Positions 27,744-35,836 of a stretch of 64,000 nt of DNA are shown here, one piece after another. The notes under the pieces were generated by a model, which saw only the letters and a list, made by a program, of their open reading frames with translations, ran no database searches and was not told the DNA's origin. This stretch comes from Chloroflexota bacterium (lineage in GTDB: Bacteria > Chloroflexota > Anaerolineae > Aggregatilineales > UBA2796): assembly GCA_021325095.1 (NCBI GenBank), contig JAJPHV010000115.1, positions 33,050 to 97,049 on the forward strand, given 5' to 3'. Position 1 is the stretch's first letter, and the number at the start of each line of letters is the position of its first letter. The position numbers and the translations under genes were made by a program.

Positions 27744-28982
27744 ATGATCCCTACCAACCCCGGTTCGTCCGACGACGGTGACACGCCTCAGTCCAGACGT
27801 GCGCCGCAGTTTTTGCCCGGCAGCAGGCAGATTTCGTTGGCAGCCCTGCGCGAACGTATCGAGGAAGAGTTCATCGCCGAAACCGCCGCGCGTCCAGACA
27901 TCTTGCTCGACGCCAGCACCGAGCCAACCCGCCGCGATCTGATCCGCGAGGTGGCCGATTACGTGCTCGCCGTCGAGGGCCTCAATATCTCCCGTGCGGA
28001 TCGGCTGGCTCTGCTGGACATGCTGTACGCCGACCTGTTCAGCCTCGGCCCGCTGGATAGCTTCCTGAACGACGAGACCATCACCGAATTGACCATCGAC
28101 GGTCCGGATCGGGTTCACCTGCGGCGTGGCGCGGGCGACATGGCCGCCGCCGATGTCCGCTTCGACGATGGCGCACACCTGGAACGCACCGTGCGGCGCG
28201 TGCTGTTGATGGCTGGCACAGAACTAACCGAGCGCGATCCGTTTGTTGAGGTCGGCACACTGCTGCGCGGACGCCCGGCCCGGCTGACCGTTGCCGCGCC
28301 GCCGGCCAGCCCCTTGTTGCACGTCGAGGTGCGGCTGCACCCGCCTGAAAGGGCGACGATGGCGTCGTGCATCACGTCGGGTTTGCTGGACGAAGAGGCC
28401 GCTGCGCTGCTGGATCGCCTGCTCGCTGCCGGGCACGGCCTGATGATCGCCGGGGATGTGGGCACAGGCAAGACCACACTTTTGGAAGCGCTGCTGCCCT
28501 TGCTGCCTTCGGGGAGCATCTGTGTGGAGCGTTCCGCCGAGCTGCGTCTGCCGGAGGGCATCGAGCGGCTGGTGGCCGCGCCGCCTCTCGACTTCGCCGG
28601 GCAGATCAGTGCCGCGCTGGAGAGGCGACCCGCGTGGCTGGTGATCGACGAGATTCGTTTCGACGAGGCCCGCGCCATGTGGCAGGCGCTCACGGCGGAT
28701 CAGGGGCCGCGCTGCCTGTGGGCTTTCCGGGGTGCAACCGATCCGGTACGGCTGCGTGCCGCGTTCAGTATGTCGGTGCGGCGTGCGCAGTCGGGCATCG
28801 AGCAGGAGTTCATTCACTCCGCGCTGCTGGATCGCCTGCCCTTTGTGGCTTTGATGGCCCGCCGCAACCAGCAGCTATCTCTCCTGAGCCTCAACGAATG
28901 GCAGCGCGACGAGCAGCAGCCAGATACGTTAACGCTGCGCACGCTGTGGCCGGGCGGCGCCGCACCGCTGCAGGCGATCTAG
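27744..28982 (+). CDS. CpaF/TadA-like secretion ATPase, stand-alone
   Basis: A 412-residue P-loop ATPase of the type II/IV secretion superfamily. An N-terminal helical domain (SRADRLALLDMLYADLFSLGPLDSFL) and the TELTIDGPDRV strand are typical of CpaF. Walker A GDVGTGKTT lies at about 237-245, an Asp box-like VIDEIRFDEA follows, and an arginine-rich His-box region comes later. CpaF drives assembly of Tad/Flp pili, but no tadB, tadC, pilin, prepilin peptidase or cpaB gene is nearby. The sequence is therefore either an orphan copy whose partners lie elsewhere or a specialised ATPase. Confidence 0.85.
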   Translation: MIPTNPGSSDDGDTPQSRRAPQFLPGSRQISLAALRERIEEEFIAETAARPDILLDASTEPTRRDLIREVADYVLAVEGLNISRADRLALLDMLYADLFSLGPLDSFLNDETITELTIDGPDRVHLRRGAGDMAAADVRFDDGAHLERTVRRVLLMAGTELTERDPFVEVGTLLRGRPARLTVAAPPASPLLHVEVRLHPPERATMASCITSGLLDEEAAALLDRLLAAGHGLMIAGDVGTGKTTLLEALLPLLPSGSICVERSAELRLPEGIERLVAAPPLDFAGQISAALERRPAWLVIDEIRFDEARAMWQALTADQGPRCLWAFRGATDPVRLRAAFSMSVRRAQSGIEQEFIHSALLDRLPFVALMARRNQQLSLLSLNEWQRDEQQPDTLTLRTLWPGGAAPLQAI

Positions 28983-29132
28983 ACACAGCACTCATCGATT
29001 CTTTAATGTCCTTCAGCGGATTCGCGTCTATACTCGTGTAAGTGAAGCACGCAACTCCGGCCCAAGTCGTCCGTAAAGGGGAACAGGAGAGCCGTTGCCT
29101 GGTGTGCCAGACGCAATCACGAGGAGTGCCAG

Positions 29133-29510
29133 ATGGCCGAGAAAATGAAGAACACGAACGTGCCGCCACAGCGCGGTATTGGCTTCTTCCGGCAATTGAT
29201 CGAGCAGGTGCGCCTGAGTTGGGCACTGCTGCTGGATAACCGCGTGCCTCTGGTGGTCAAACTCATCCCACTGGGGGCCATTGCATACATTGTGTCGCCC
29301 ATCGATCTGGTTCCCGACATCTTCCTGGGGCTTGGGCAGTTGGATGACTTGGGCATCTTGATGGCCGCGCTGACGACCTTCAACAGCCTTGCCCCCGGCT
29401 ACGTGGTCGAGGAGCATCTGGCCCGAATCCGCGCTGGCAATGTCTACAATATCAAGCGTGACAAAGCAGGCACGGTCATCGACGTCAAGCCCAAGCGGAC
29501 GCAAGAATAG
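29133..29510 (+). CDS. DUF1232 (YkvA-like) membrane protein
   Basis: A 125-residue protein with the DUF1232 core IPLGAIAYIVSPIDLVPD, in which the SPIDLIPD-type segment is the family hallmark, followed by LGQLDDLGILMAALTTF. One or two short membrane-associated helices are likely. Function is unknown across the family. GAGGAG lies before the ATG. A TATACT at 29029-29034 may be its -10 element, although no matching -35 is clear. Confidence 0.82.
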   Translation: MAEKMKNTNVPPQRGIGFFRQLIEQVRLSWALLLDNRVPLVVKLIPLGAIAYIVSPIDLVPDIFLGLGQLDDLGILMAALTTFNSLAPGYVVEEHLARIRAGNVYNIKRDKAGTVIDVKPKRTQE

Positions 29511-29581
29511 CCTGGAGGGTGCGCCTGCCTGATCATCTTCGGGTGCTGTGCCCTGCTGACAACAGGCTTGCCTCAGACTCC

Positions 29582-29610
29582 TTGACACGCCACAGCCCGC
29601 TTGCTATGCT
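29582..29610 (+). promoter_or_regulatory. Promoter of dprA
   Basis: TTGACA (29582-29587), exactly 17 bp, TATGCT (29605-29610) preceded by TTGC. The transcript should begin near 29617, which rules out the in-frame GTG at 29611 and supports GTG 29641 as the start. Confidence 0.82.
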
Positions 29611-29640
29611 GTGCAGCCACTCAGCGGATGGGTAACCAGG

Positions 29641-30738
29641 GTGGATGAACAGACGCTGCGATACTGGATCGGCTTCAACCGGGCAAAGGGCATCGGCCCT
29701 GCTCGATTGCGGGCATTAGTTCAATATTTTGGCAATGTCGAAGCCGCCTGGAACGCCGACCCGGAACGCTGGAAAGCTGCCGGTCTGGATCATCGTTCGC
29801 TGACCAGTCTGCTTTCGACGCGCGCTACCTGCGACCTGGACGCCGAACTGCGTGCGGTTGAGCGGGCCGGGGCGCGCGCTATCACCCTCGATGACTCCGA
29901 TTACCCGCCACTGCTGCGCAAGATTTACGACCCGCCGCCCGTCCTTTACGTCCGGGGTACGCTGACTGAGGCCGATCAGTGGGCCGTTGCTGTCGTCGGC
30001 ACGCGCCGTGCCACCGCCTATGGCAAAACCGTAACCGAGGAAATCGTCACCCCGCTTGCCCGGCAAGGTGTTACCATCGTCAGTGGGCTGGCACGTGGCA
30101 TCGACGCAGCGGCGCACCAGGCGGCCCTGGATGCAGGTGGGCGCACCATTGCCGTCATGGCAAACGGGATCGATCATGTCTACCCGCCGGAACACCGCCA
30201 GTTGGCCGAAGCCATTGTCGAACATGGCGCTTTGCTGACGGAACTGCCCCTCGGTTCGCGGCCTGAGCGTGGCTTGTTTGCGCCGCGCAACCGCATTGTG
30301 AGCGGCCTCAGCCTGGGTACACTGGTCGTGGAAGCGGCGGAGAAGAGCGGCGCACTGCTGACGGCGAACCAGGCGCTTGACCAGGGCCGGGATGTGTTCG
30401 CTGTGCCGGGCAACGTGCTTTCCCCGGCCAGCAAGGGCACAAACGCGCTGATTCAAGCCGGAGCCAAACTTGTCACCAGCGCTGAAGACGTCCTGAGCGA
30501 ATTGAACCCGGATCGCGTTCGCGCCGAAACCCGCACACAGCCCACACCCATAGTGGCGGACAACGAGATCGAAGCGATCATCTTGCGCCACCTGTCCGTT
30601 GAACCGCAGCACGTCGATGAGTTATCGTATCAGAGTGGACTGCCGATCATGCAGGTCAACGCCACGCTGACCATCCTCGAATTAAAGGGCATGATCCGGC
30701 AGGTAGGAACGATGCAGTATGCCCTGTGCAGAGATTGA
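29641..30738 (+). CDS. dprA: DNA-processing protein DprA
   Basis: About 365 residues. An N-terminal SAM-like/helix-hairpin region (GIGPARLRALVQYFG) is followed by the Rossmann domain: VVGTRRATAYGK, IVSGLARGIDAAAH, GGRTIAVMANGIDHVYPPEH and the phosphate-contacting NRIVSGLS. A C-terminal winged helix covers about 310-365. DprA binds incoming single-stranded DNA, protects it and loads RecA during natural transformation. The GTG start follows from the promoter at 29582-29610. No other competence gene is adjacent. Confidence 0.92.
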   Translation: MDEQTLRYWIGFNRAKGIGPARLRALVQYFGNVEAAWNADPERWKAAGLDHRSLTSLLSTRATCDLDAELRAVERAGARAITLDDSDYPPLLRKIYDPPPVLYVRGTLTEADQWAVAVVGTRRATAYGKTVTEEIVTPLARQGVTIVSGLARGIDAAAHQAALDAGGRTIAVMANGIDHVYPPEHRQLAEAIVEHGALLTELPLGSRPERGLFAPRNRIVSGLSLGTLVVEAAEKSGALLTANQALDQGRDVFAVPGNVLSPASKGTNALIQAGAKLVTSAEDVLSELNPDRVRAETRTQPTPIVADNEIEAIILRHLSVEPQHVDELSYQSGLPIMQVNATLTILELKGMIRQVGTMQYALCRD

Positions 30739-30809
30739 GGGACTGGTCTAGCCTGACTTCGCGGTACGGAATGATGAGTCGGATACTGTTCTAAGGAAAG
30801 CGAAACGAG

Positions 30810-31874
30810 ATGAATCATTACTATGCCTTGATCATGGCCGGGGGTGGCGGAACGCGCCTGTGGCCGTTGAGCCGCCGGGATCGCCCCAAGCAGGTTCTGC
30901 CGCTGACCGAAGATCGCACGATGTTCCAGGTCACCGTCGAGCGGCTGGACGATATGTTTGCGCCCGATCATATCTTCGTCGTGACCGGCCCTGATCTTGC
31001 CGAACCGCTGCACCAGAGTGCGCCGCATCTGCTCGACGAGAATTTCATCCTCGAACCAGCCGGGCGAGACAGTGGCCCGGCGGCTGGCCTGGGTACGTTC
31101 CACATTGCACAGCACGACCCGGATGCCGTGATTGCGGTACTGTCCGCCGATCATCATATCGCCAACGAAAAGCGCTTCCTGGCCGCGCTGCGTTGCGCTC
31201 ACGACGCGGCCAGGCAGGGCTACATCGTCACGCTCGGCATCCCCCCTTCCTATCCAGCTACGGGTTTCGGCTACATCCAGCGTGGCGAGCCGATTGAGAA
31301 CTGCGGCGAATTCACCGTTTATCACTCCCGGCGCTTCACCGAAAAGCCGGACGAGCCGACGGCGACGGCCTTTCTCAGTTCGGGTCTGTATAGCTGGAAC
31401 GCCGGCATTTTTATCTGGCAGGCCCGGCAAGCTATCGCCGAATTCGAGCGCCAGCAGCCAGAAATGCACGCCATCCTCAAAAAAATCGCTGAGTCACCCC
31501 AGGAAAGAGAGGCGCTCTGGGGCCAGATGAAGAAGATTTCGCTGGACTACGCCATCATGGAGGGGGCCAGCAATGTCGCCGTCATCCCGGTAGACATCGG
31601 TTGGAGCGACGTCGGGACGTGGGCCACGCTCTTCGAGGTACTGGCCCGCGATGATCATGGCAACGCCACGCGCAGCAGTTTTGATGGGCATATCCAGATC
31701 GACACCCACGAGACGCTGATTGTCAGTGACCGGATGGTCGTCACCATCGGCATCGATAACCTGGTCATTGTCGATACCGACGACGCCATCCTCGTCTGCC
31801 ATCGTGACCGCGCCCAGGACGTGCGCGATGTGGTGCAGCGTCTCAAAGAGCGCGGCCAGGACGCACACCTGTAA
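30810..31874 (+). CDS. manC: Mannose-1-phosphate guanylyltransferase
   Basis: A 354-residue nucleotidyltransferase. MAGGGGTRLWPLSRRDRPKQ near the N-terminus is the GTP/pyrophosphate loop with its conserved Arg and Lys, and SAGLYSWNAGIF-type and FTEKPDEPTA segments are typical of ManC/RfbM. It converts mannose-1-phosphate and GTP to GDP-mannose, the donor for mannosylated glycans and, via polyprenyl-phosphate-mannose, for GT39-like enzymes such as those encoded here. The C-terminal phosphomannose isomerase domain of bifunctional enzymes is absent. It is followed by 179 bp containing the promoter of the next gene. Confidence 0.9.
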   Translation: MNHYYALIMAGGGGTRLWPLSRRDRPKQVLPLTEDRTMFQVTVERLDDMFAPDHIFVVTGPDLAEPLHQSAPHLLDENFILEPAGRDSGPAAGLGTFHIAQHDPDAVIAVLSADHHIANEKRFLAALRCAHDAARQGYIVTLGIPPSYPATGFGYIQRGEPIENCGEFTVYHSRRFTEKPDEPTATAFLSSGLYSWNAGIFIWQARQAIAEFERQQPEMHAILKKIAESPQEREALWGQMKKISLDYAIMEGASNVAVIPVDIGWSDVGTWATLFEVLARDDHGNATRSSFDGHIQIDTHETLIVSDRMVVTIGIDNLVIVDTDDAILVCHRDRAQDVRDVVQRLKERGQDAHL

Positions 31875-31995
31875 GGCCGTCAACTGCACCTCTCTTGGCA
31901 AGCAGGGGGGAAGTTAACACTCGAAGTAGTGCCGACAGGTTCCCCTTCCTGAATTTGGAGAGGAGGTCAAATCAAACAGTCACCTTCCGATCCGC

Positions 31996-32025
31996 TTGTG
32001 CCTGGCGGGAAAAAACTGCTAGAAT
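31996..32025 (+). promoter_or_regulatory. Promoter of the SnoaL-like gene
   Basis: TTGTGC (31996-32001), 18-bp spacer, TAGAAT (32020-32025), about 30 bp ahead of the ATG. It argues against the longer in-frame ORF starting at 31895. Confidence 0.6.
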
Positions 32026-32053
32026 GCTCACACCGAGAAAGCGAGGTGTGCTG

Positions 32054-32479
32054 ATGGCAGCCGAAAAACGGAACAAGGAAGTGACCCGACGTTTCAGCGC
32101 CGAGGTCTGGGGTGAGGGGAATGCGGCGCTCGCTGACGAACTGATTGCGCCTGATCTGGTGGAACACACACCCTTTCCTGCCCCAAGGCCGGGTCTGGCC
32201 GGGCACAAGCAGGTGCTTGCCATGTTCCGCGCGGCCTTCCCGGACTTGAAAGTCACCGTAGAGGACGTGATCGCGGAAGGCGATTGGACGATGCTGCGTT
32301 GGAGCGGCTCCGGTACGCATACCGGTCAACTCATGAACATCCCACCCACCGGCAAATCCGTCCGAATTACGGGCATGGACATCCTGAAGCTGGAAAACGG
32401 TAAGATCAAAGAGCGCTGGGCAGAGATCGATGCGCTCGGACTGATGCAGCAGCTCGGCGTAATCCCATCTGGCAATTAA
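32054..32479 (+). CDS. SnoaL-like ester-cyclase-family protein
   Basis: A 141-residue alpha+beta barrel protein. The pattern RFSAEVWGEGN, ELIAPDLVEHTP, GLAGHKQVLAMFRAAFPDLKVTVEDVIAEGD, GTHTGQLMNIPPTGK and a closing KIKERWAEIDALGLMQQLG matches the SnoaL/DUF4440-type polyketide-cyclase-like family. Such proteins in non-producers usually have unknown substrates. ATG 32054 was chosen from a GCGAGG site seven bases upstream and the promoter at 31996-32025. Confidence 0.85.
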   Translation: MAAEKRNKEVTRRFSAEVWGEGNAALADELIAPDLVEHTPFPAPRPGLAGHKQVLAMFRAAFPDLKVTVEDVIAEGDWTMLRWSGSGTHTGQLMNIPPTGKSVRITGMDILKLENGKIKERWAEIDALGLMQQLGVIPSGN

Positions 32480-32534
32480 AACGCCTGACCACTTGAGTAT
32501 AATTGAACTGGGCTGATATGGTCTGGCAGGCTAG

Positions 32535-34814
32535 ATGCTGGAACTACGCTACATTTATGTCGGGCTTCCGCTGGTCGCGGCGGTGGCGCTTATTTCCCTG
32601 GGCTATCTGGCGTGGCAGCGCCGAAAAGCGCCGGGCGCGACCGCTTTTATCTATCTGGCCCTGTCCCTGACAATCTGGTCAATCGGGGCCGCGCTCGAAG
32701 TTGCCAGCACTACCCTGAGTACTGCTGTCTTCTGGTCAAAATTCAAATACTTCGGAGTCGTGACGATGCCGCCGACCTGGCTGGCATTCACCCTCCAGTA
32801 CACCGGGCGCGGGCACTGGTTGACCCGGCGCAATCTGGCGCTGCTGACCGTCCATCCCGTCCTGACCTTGCTGCTGCTCTGGACAACGGAAACGCAGGGG
32901 TTGTTTTGGAGCAGCTACCACATGGACAATACCGGGGCTTTCCCGGTCTTCAGTGCGACGAAAAACATCGCCTTCTGGCTGCACACGGTCTACAGTTATG
33001 CCCTCGCAGTGGGTGGCGCAGTCATTTTCCTGCGCCAGGCGTGGCGCTCATTTCACCTGTACCGGATGCAGGTCGGGCTTCTGGTGCTTGGCTGCCTGGT
33101 TCCGCTGGCATCCAATGCTCTGACCCTGGCCGGTTTCGTGCCGCTGCCCGGCCTGGACTTAACCCCCGTAACGTTTACCATTGCCAGTGCGGGCGCGCTG
33201 TATGCGCTACTCGGCTTTCGGCTGCTCGACATTGTGCCCATCGCCCGCGACATTGTCATCGAGAATATGGCGGACGGCGTGATCGTGCTGGATGCCGAAA
33301 ATCGTGTCATCGACTTGAATGCGGCTACACGGCAACTGCTTGATCCGGCGATGGGTGACGTGATCGGCAAGCCTGCCCAGGTGGTGTTTGCCGCGTATGC
33401 CGATCTGCTGGCCCGCTACCGCAATACAATGGAAATGAATGCCGAAGTCATGTTCGAGCGAGAAGGCCAGCAGCGCTACCTGGATTTGCGGATCAGCCCG
33501 ATCCGGGATCGACGTGGTAAATTCCAGGGACGACTCATCGTCTGGCGCGACATTACGCACCGCAAACACGCCGAGCAAGCTCTGAGCAACAGTATCATGC
33601 AGTTGGCGATGCTTCGCCGGGCAGACGAAGATCTGAGCCGCAAACTCGACCTTCAATATGTGCTGGCGATTGCCCTCGATTTCGCGCTGCGTTCCAGCGA
33701 TGCCGATACTGGCTTCATCGGCCTCATGGAAGGCGATATGTTGCGGGTTGCCCACCTCTTCGGCAACTATCCCGATGTGGCTGTTGGTACGTACTTGCCG
33801 CCAGATCGGGGCGTGGTGGGGCGCGTGATGCGCAACCAGCAGGCAGAACTGATCACCGCCCGGAGCGCCGAACCGGACTTCGTGCCCCGGGTCGAGGGAG
33901 TGCACGCCCAGATTTGCGTGCCCTTGCTCTCGCAGGAGCGCTTTGTCGGCATATTGAGCCTCCAGACCAGCAAGCCAGATCACTTCACGCCGCAGATGTT
34001 CGATTTTCTGATCCTGGTCGGCAGCCGCATTGCCAGCGCCATGGACAATGCCTATCTGTACCAGGTCTCCCAGAACCAGTTGACCGAGCTGCAAGCCCTC
34101 TATGCCAGAGTCAGCCACCTGGAACGGCTCAAGACCGATATGATCAACATCGCGGCGCACGACCTGCGCAACCCGATCAGCATTGTCAGCAATTACGCGC
34201 TCATGCTGCGCGAGGAGGCCGGCGAGCAGCTCACCGAGCAGCAAAAATCGTTTCTGGATGTCATCGAACAGGCAGCCAGACGCATCCTCAAAATCACGGG
34301 GGATATTCTGTCGTTGGAACGCATCGAGCAGACGGCTGCGACCACGCAGGCGGTGGAACTGTGCCAACTGGTCGAGGATGTCTTTTCCCTCTACCAGGAT
34401 CAGGCACGCTACAAGTCACTGCGCTACGAGCTTATTTTGTCCCCGGACGTAGCGCCGACGGTCAATGGCGACCCGGCCCAACTGCGCGAAGCTATGTCGA
34501 ACCTGATCGTCAACGCCATCAAATACACACCTGTCGGCGGGCGGGTGAGTGTCAAACTGTCGCAGGTGAGCTTCAGGGCCAGGTTCGAAGTGGAGGACAC
34601 CGGGTACGGCATCCCGGCCCACCTCCAGGCCAACGTATTCCAGCCTTTTTTCCGCGCCGAAACCGAGGAGACACGCAAGATCGAGGGCAGTGGCCTGGGC
34701 CTGCATCTGGTCAAGAACATCGTGGAACGGCATCACGGCCAGATGATCTTCCAGAGTGAGTACGGCAAGGGCAGCACTTTCGGCTTTGAACTGACCCTGA
34801 GTAAGCGGCCCTGA
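32535..34814 (+). CDS. Hybrid-sensor histidine kinase: 7TM, PAS, GAF, HisKA, HATPase
   Basis: A 759-residue membrane kinase. Residues 1-230 form a seven-helix 7TM sensor module. A PAS domain (about 235-350, IVLDAENRVIDLNAATRQLL) and a GAF domain (about 365-515) follow. The HisKA domain has AAHDLRNP with phospho-acceptor H542. The ATPase domain has NLIVNAIKYTPVGG (N box), EDTGYGIP (G1) and GSGLGLHLVKNI (G2). It should autophosphorylate and pass phosphate to a response regulator. None is encoded beside it, so it is an orphan sensor. TATAAT at 32498-32503 may be its -10 element. Confidence 0.93.
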   Translation: MLELRYIYVGLPLVAAVALISLGYLAWQRRKAPGATAFIYLALSLTIWSIGAALEVASTTLSTAVFWSKFKYFGVVTMPPTWLAFTLQYTGRGHWLTRRNLALLTVHPVLTLLLLWTTETQGLFWSSYHMDNTGAFPVFSATKNIAFWLHTVYSYALAVGGAVIFLRQAWRSFHLYRMQVGLLVLGCLVPLASNALTLAGFVPLPGLDLTPVTFTIASAGALYALLGFRLLDIVPIARDIVIENMADGVIVLDAENRVIDLNAATRQLLDPAMGDVIGKPAQVVFAAYADLLARYRNTMEMNAEVMFEREGQQRYLDLRISPIRDRRGKFQGRLIVWRDITHRKHAEQALSNSIMQLAMLRRADEDLSRKLDLQYVLAIALDFALRSSDADTGFIGLMEGDMLRVAHLFGNYPDVAVGTYLPPDRGVVGRVMRNQQAELITARSAEPDFVPRVEGVHAQICVPLLSQERFVGILSLQTSKPDHFTPQMFDFLILVGSRIASAMDNAYLYQVSQNQLTELQALYARVSHLERLKTDMINIAAHDLRNPISIVSNYALMLREEAGEQLTEQQKSFLDVIEQAARRILKITGDILSLERIEQTAATTQAVELCQLVEDVFSLYQDQARYKSLRYELILSPDVAPTVNGDPAQLREAMSNLIVNAIKYTPVGGRVSVKLSQVSFRARFEVEDTGYGIPAHLQANVFQPFFRAETEETRKIEGSGLGLHLVKNIVERHHGQMIFQSEYGKGSTFGFELTLSKRP

Positions 34815-34831
34815 TACGAATGCTGCCTGCG

Positions 34832-34865
34832 CGGTACGAGCGACCCGCCAAAGGCGGCGGTACCG
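34832..34865 (+). terminator. Nested hairpin downstream of the histidine kinase gene
   Basis: Outer arms CGGTAC (34832-34837) and GTACCG (34860-34865) enclose inner arms CCGCC (34845-34849) and GGCGG (34853-34857). No T-run follows, so termination is only a possibility. Confidence 0.4.
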
Positions 34866-34959
34866 TAAGATCATTTCGGGCCAGGCAGGCTGGCTTGATG
34901 AGACGGCCAGCCCAGCGTGGCGAGGCGCGCCGCCTGCCCGCACCCACGCCAGGTGCACC

Positions 34960-34988
34960 TTGACCGGCGTCTGCCCATACGCTATACT
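34960..34988 (+). promoter_or_regulatory. Promoter of the rpmH-rnpA-yidD-yidC-jag cluster
   Basis: TTGACC (34960-34965), 17-bp spacer, TATACT (34983-34988). The leader before rpmH would be about 93 nt. Confidence 0.8.
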
Positions 34989-35087
34989 ACCCCTCTGGTC
35001 GGCGAACAATTCCCCGGCTTCACTCGTATTTCTTTGCTTGAGCGCCGCGCTGTCGCGGTTTGCTGTTTTTGGAGGATTCACCGAATC

Positions 35088-35261
35088 ATGGTCAAGCGTA
35101 CCTGGCAACCCAAAAAGCGCCGCCGTTTGCGCGTGCACGGCTTCCGGCAGCGGATGGAAACCAAGAACGGGCGCAAGGTTCTGAAGGCGCGTCGCGCCAA
35201 AGGCCGGCATCGGCTGACGGTTGCGCCTGTTCACGTCAAGAAGGTTAACTGGAATAGCTGA
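35088..35261 (+). CDS. rpmH: 50S ribosomal protein L34
   Basis: A 57-residue, very basic protein beginning MVKRTWQPKKRRRLRVHGF, with RMETKNGRKVLKARRAKGRHRLT as in L34. The family is usually 44-46 residues; the extra C-terminal dozen (VAPVHVKKVNWNS) is a tail extension. GGAGG lies 12 bp before the ATG. It is first in the conserved cluster that also encodes RNase P protein and the membrane insertase, and ends eight bases before rnpA. Confidence 0.95.
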   Translation: MVKRTWQPKKRRRLRVHGFRQRMETKNGRKVLKARRAKGRHRLTVAPVHVKKVNWNS

Positions 35262-35269
35262 ATACGGCT

Positions 35270-35620
35270 ATGCAGCGCCAGTTCCGCCTCCAACGCAGCG
35301 CCGATTTCGAGCGGGTGCGTGCCGAGGGGCGGGTGTGGCGCCATCCGTTCCTGTCGATGGCTGTCGCGCCCAATACGCTGGGGCACAATCGCTATGGGTT
35401 TGTGGTGAGCCGGCGCCTTGGCAGGGCTGTCGTGCGGAATCGAACACGCCGAATTTTACGCGAAATCGTTCGTCGGGCGACACCCCGTCTCAAGGCTGGC
35501 TTTGACATCACGTTTATTGCCCGCAACGAAATGGTCGGACAGCCGTATAGAGAGCTACAGGCTGCGTTGTACGATCTGTTCAGCCGCGCAAGCCTCTGGC
35601 AGCAGGAGAGCGCATCATGA
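35270..35620 (+). CDS. rnpA: Ribonuclease P protein component
   Basis: A 116-residue basic protein. RSADFERVRAEG at the N-terminus, GFVVSRRLGRAVVRNRTRRILRE (the RNR motif that contacts the RNA) and FIARNEM-type strand are diagnostic. It binds the RNase P RNA and pre-tRNA leader in 5' maturation of tRNAs. The RNA subunit gene is not in this window. Its stop overlaps the ATG of yidD by four bases. Confidence 0.94.
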   Translation: MQRQFRLQRSADFERVRAEGRVWRHPFLSMAVAPNTLGHNRYGFVVSRRLGRAVVRNRTRRILREIVRRATPRLKAGFDITFIARNEMVGQPYRELQAALYDLFSRASLWQQESAS

Positions 35621-35826
35621 AGTACGTTGGTATGGCGATGATCCGGGTCTACCAGTTGACCTTATCAAAGGTTCTGCCGCCCAGTTGTCGTTTTGAGCCA
35701 AGTTGCTCGCACTACACCTACCAGGCCATCGAAAAGTACGGCCTGATCAAAGGATCGTGGTTGGGGTTTAAGCGCATTCTGCGCTGCAATCCTTTTAATC
35801 CGGGGGGCTATGACCCGGTTCCCTGA
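35617..35826 (+). CDS. yidD: Membrane protein insertion efficiency factor YidD
   Basis: A 69-residue protein with the YidD signature CRFEPSCSHYTYQAIEKYG, GFKRILRCNPFNPGGYDPVP, including the three conserved cysteines. It is peripheral to the inner membrane and assists YidC-dependent insertion. It overlaps rnpA by four bases, so is translationally coupled to it. The following lipoprotein gene begins eleven bases after its stop, or inside it if an earlier ATG is used. Confidence 0.94.
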   Translation: MKYVGMAMIRVYQLTLSKVLPPSCRFEPSCSHYTYQAIEKYGLIKGSWLGFKRILRCNPFNPGGYDPVP

Positions 35827-35836
35827 AGGAGTCCAC

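Noticed and set aside
31895..32053. 53-codon N-terminal extension of the SnoaL-like protein
   Set aside because: It contains the promoter at 31996-32025 and does not resemble the family N-terminus.
34815..35087. Chromosomal origin next to rpmH
   Set aside because: No TTATNCACA-type boxes or AT-rich region seen, and dnaA is absent.
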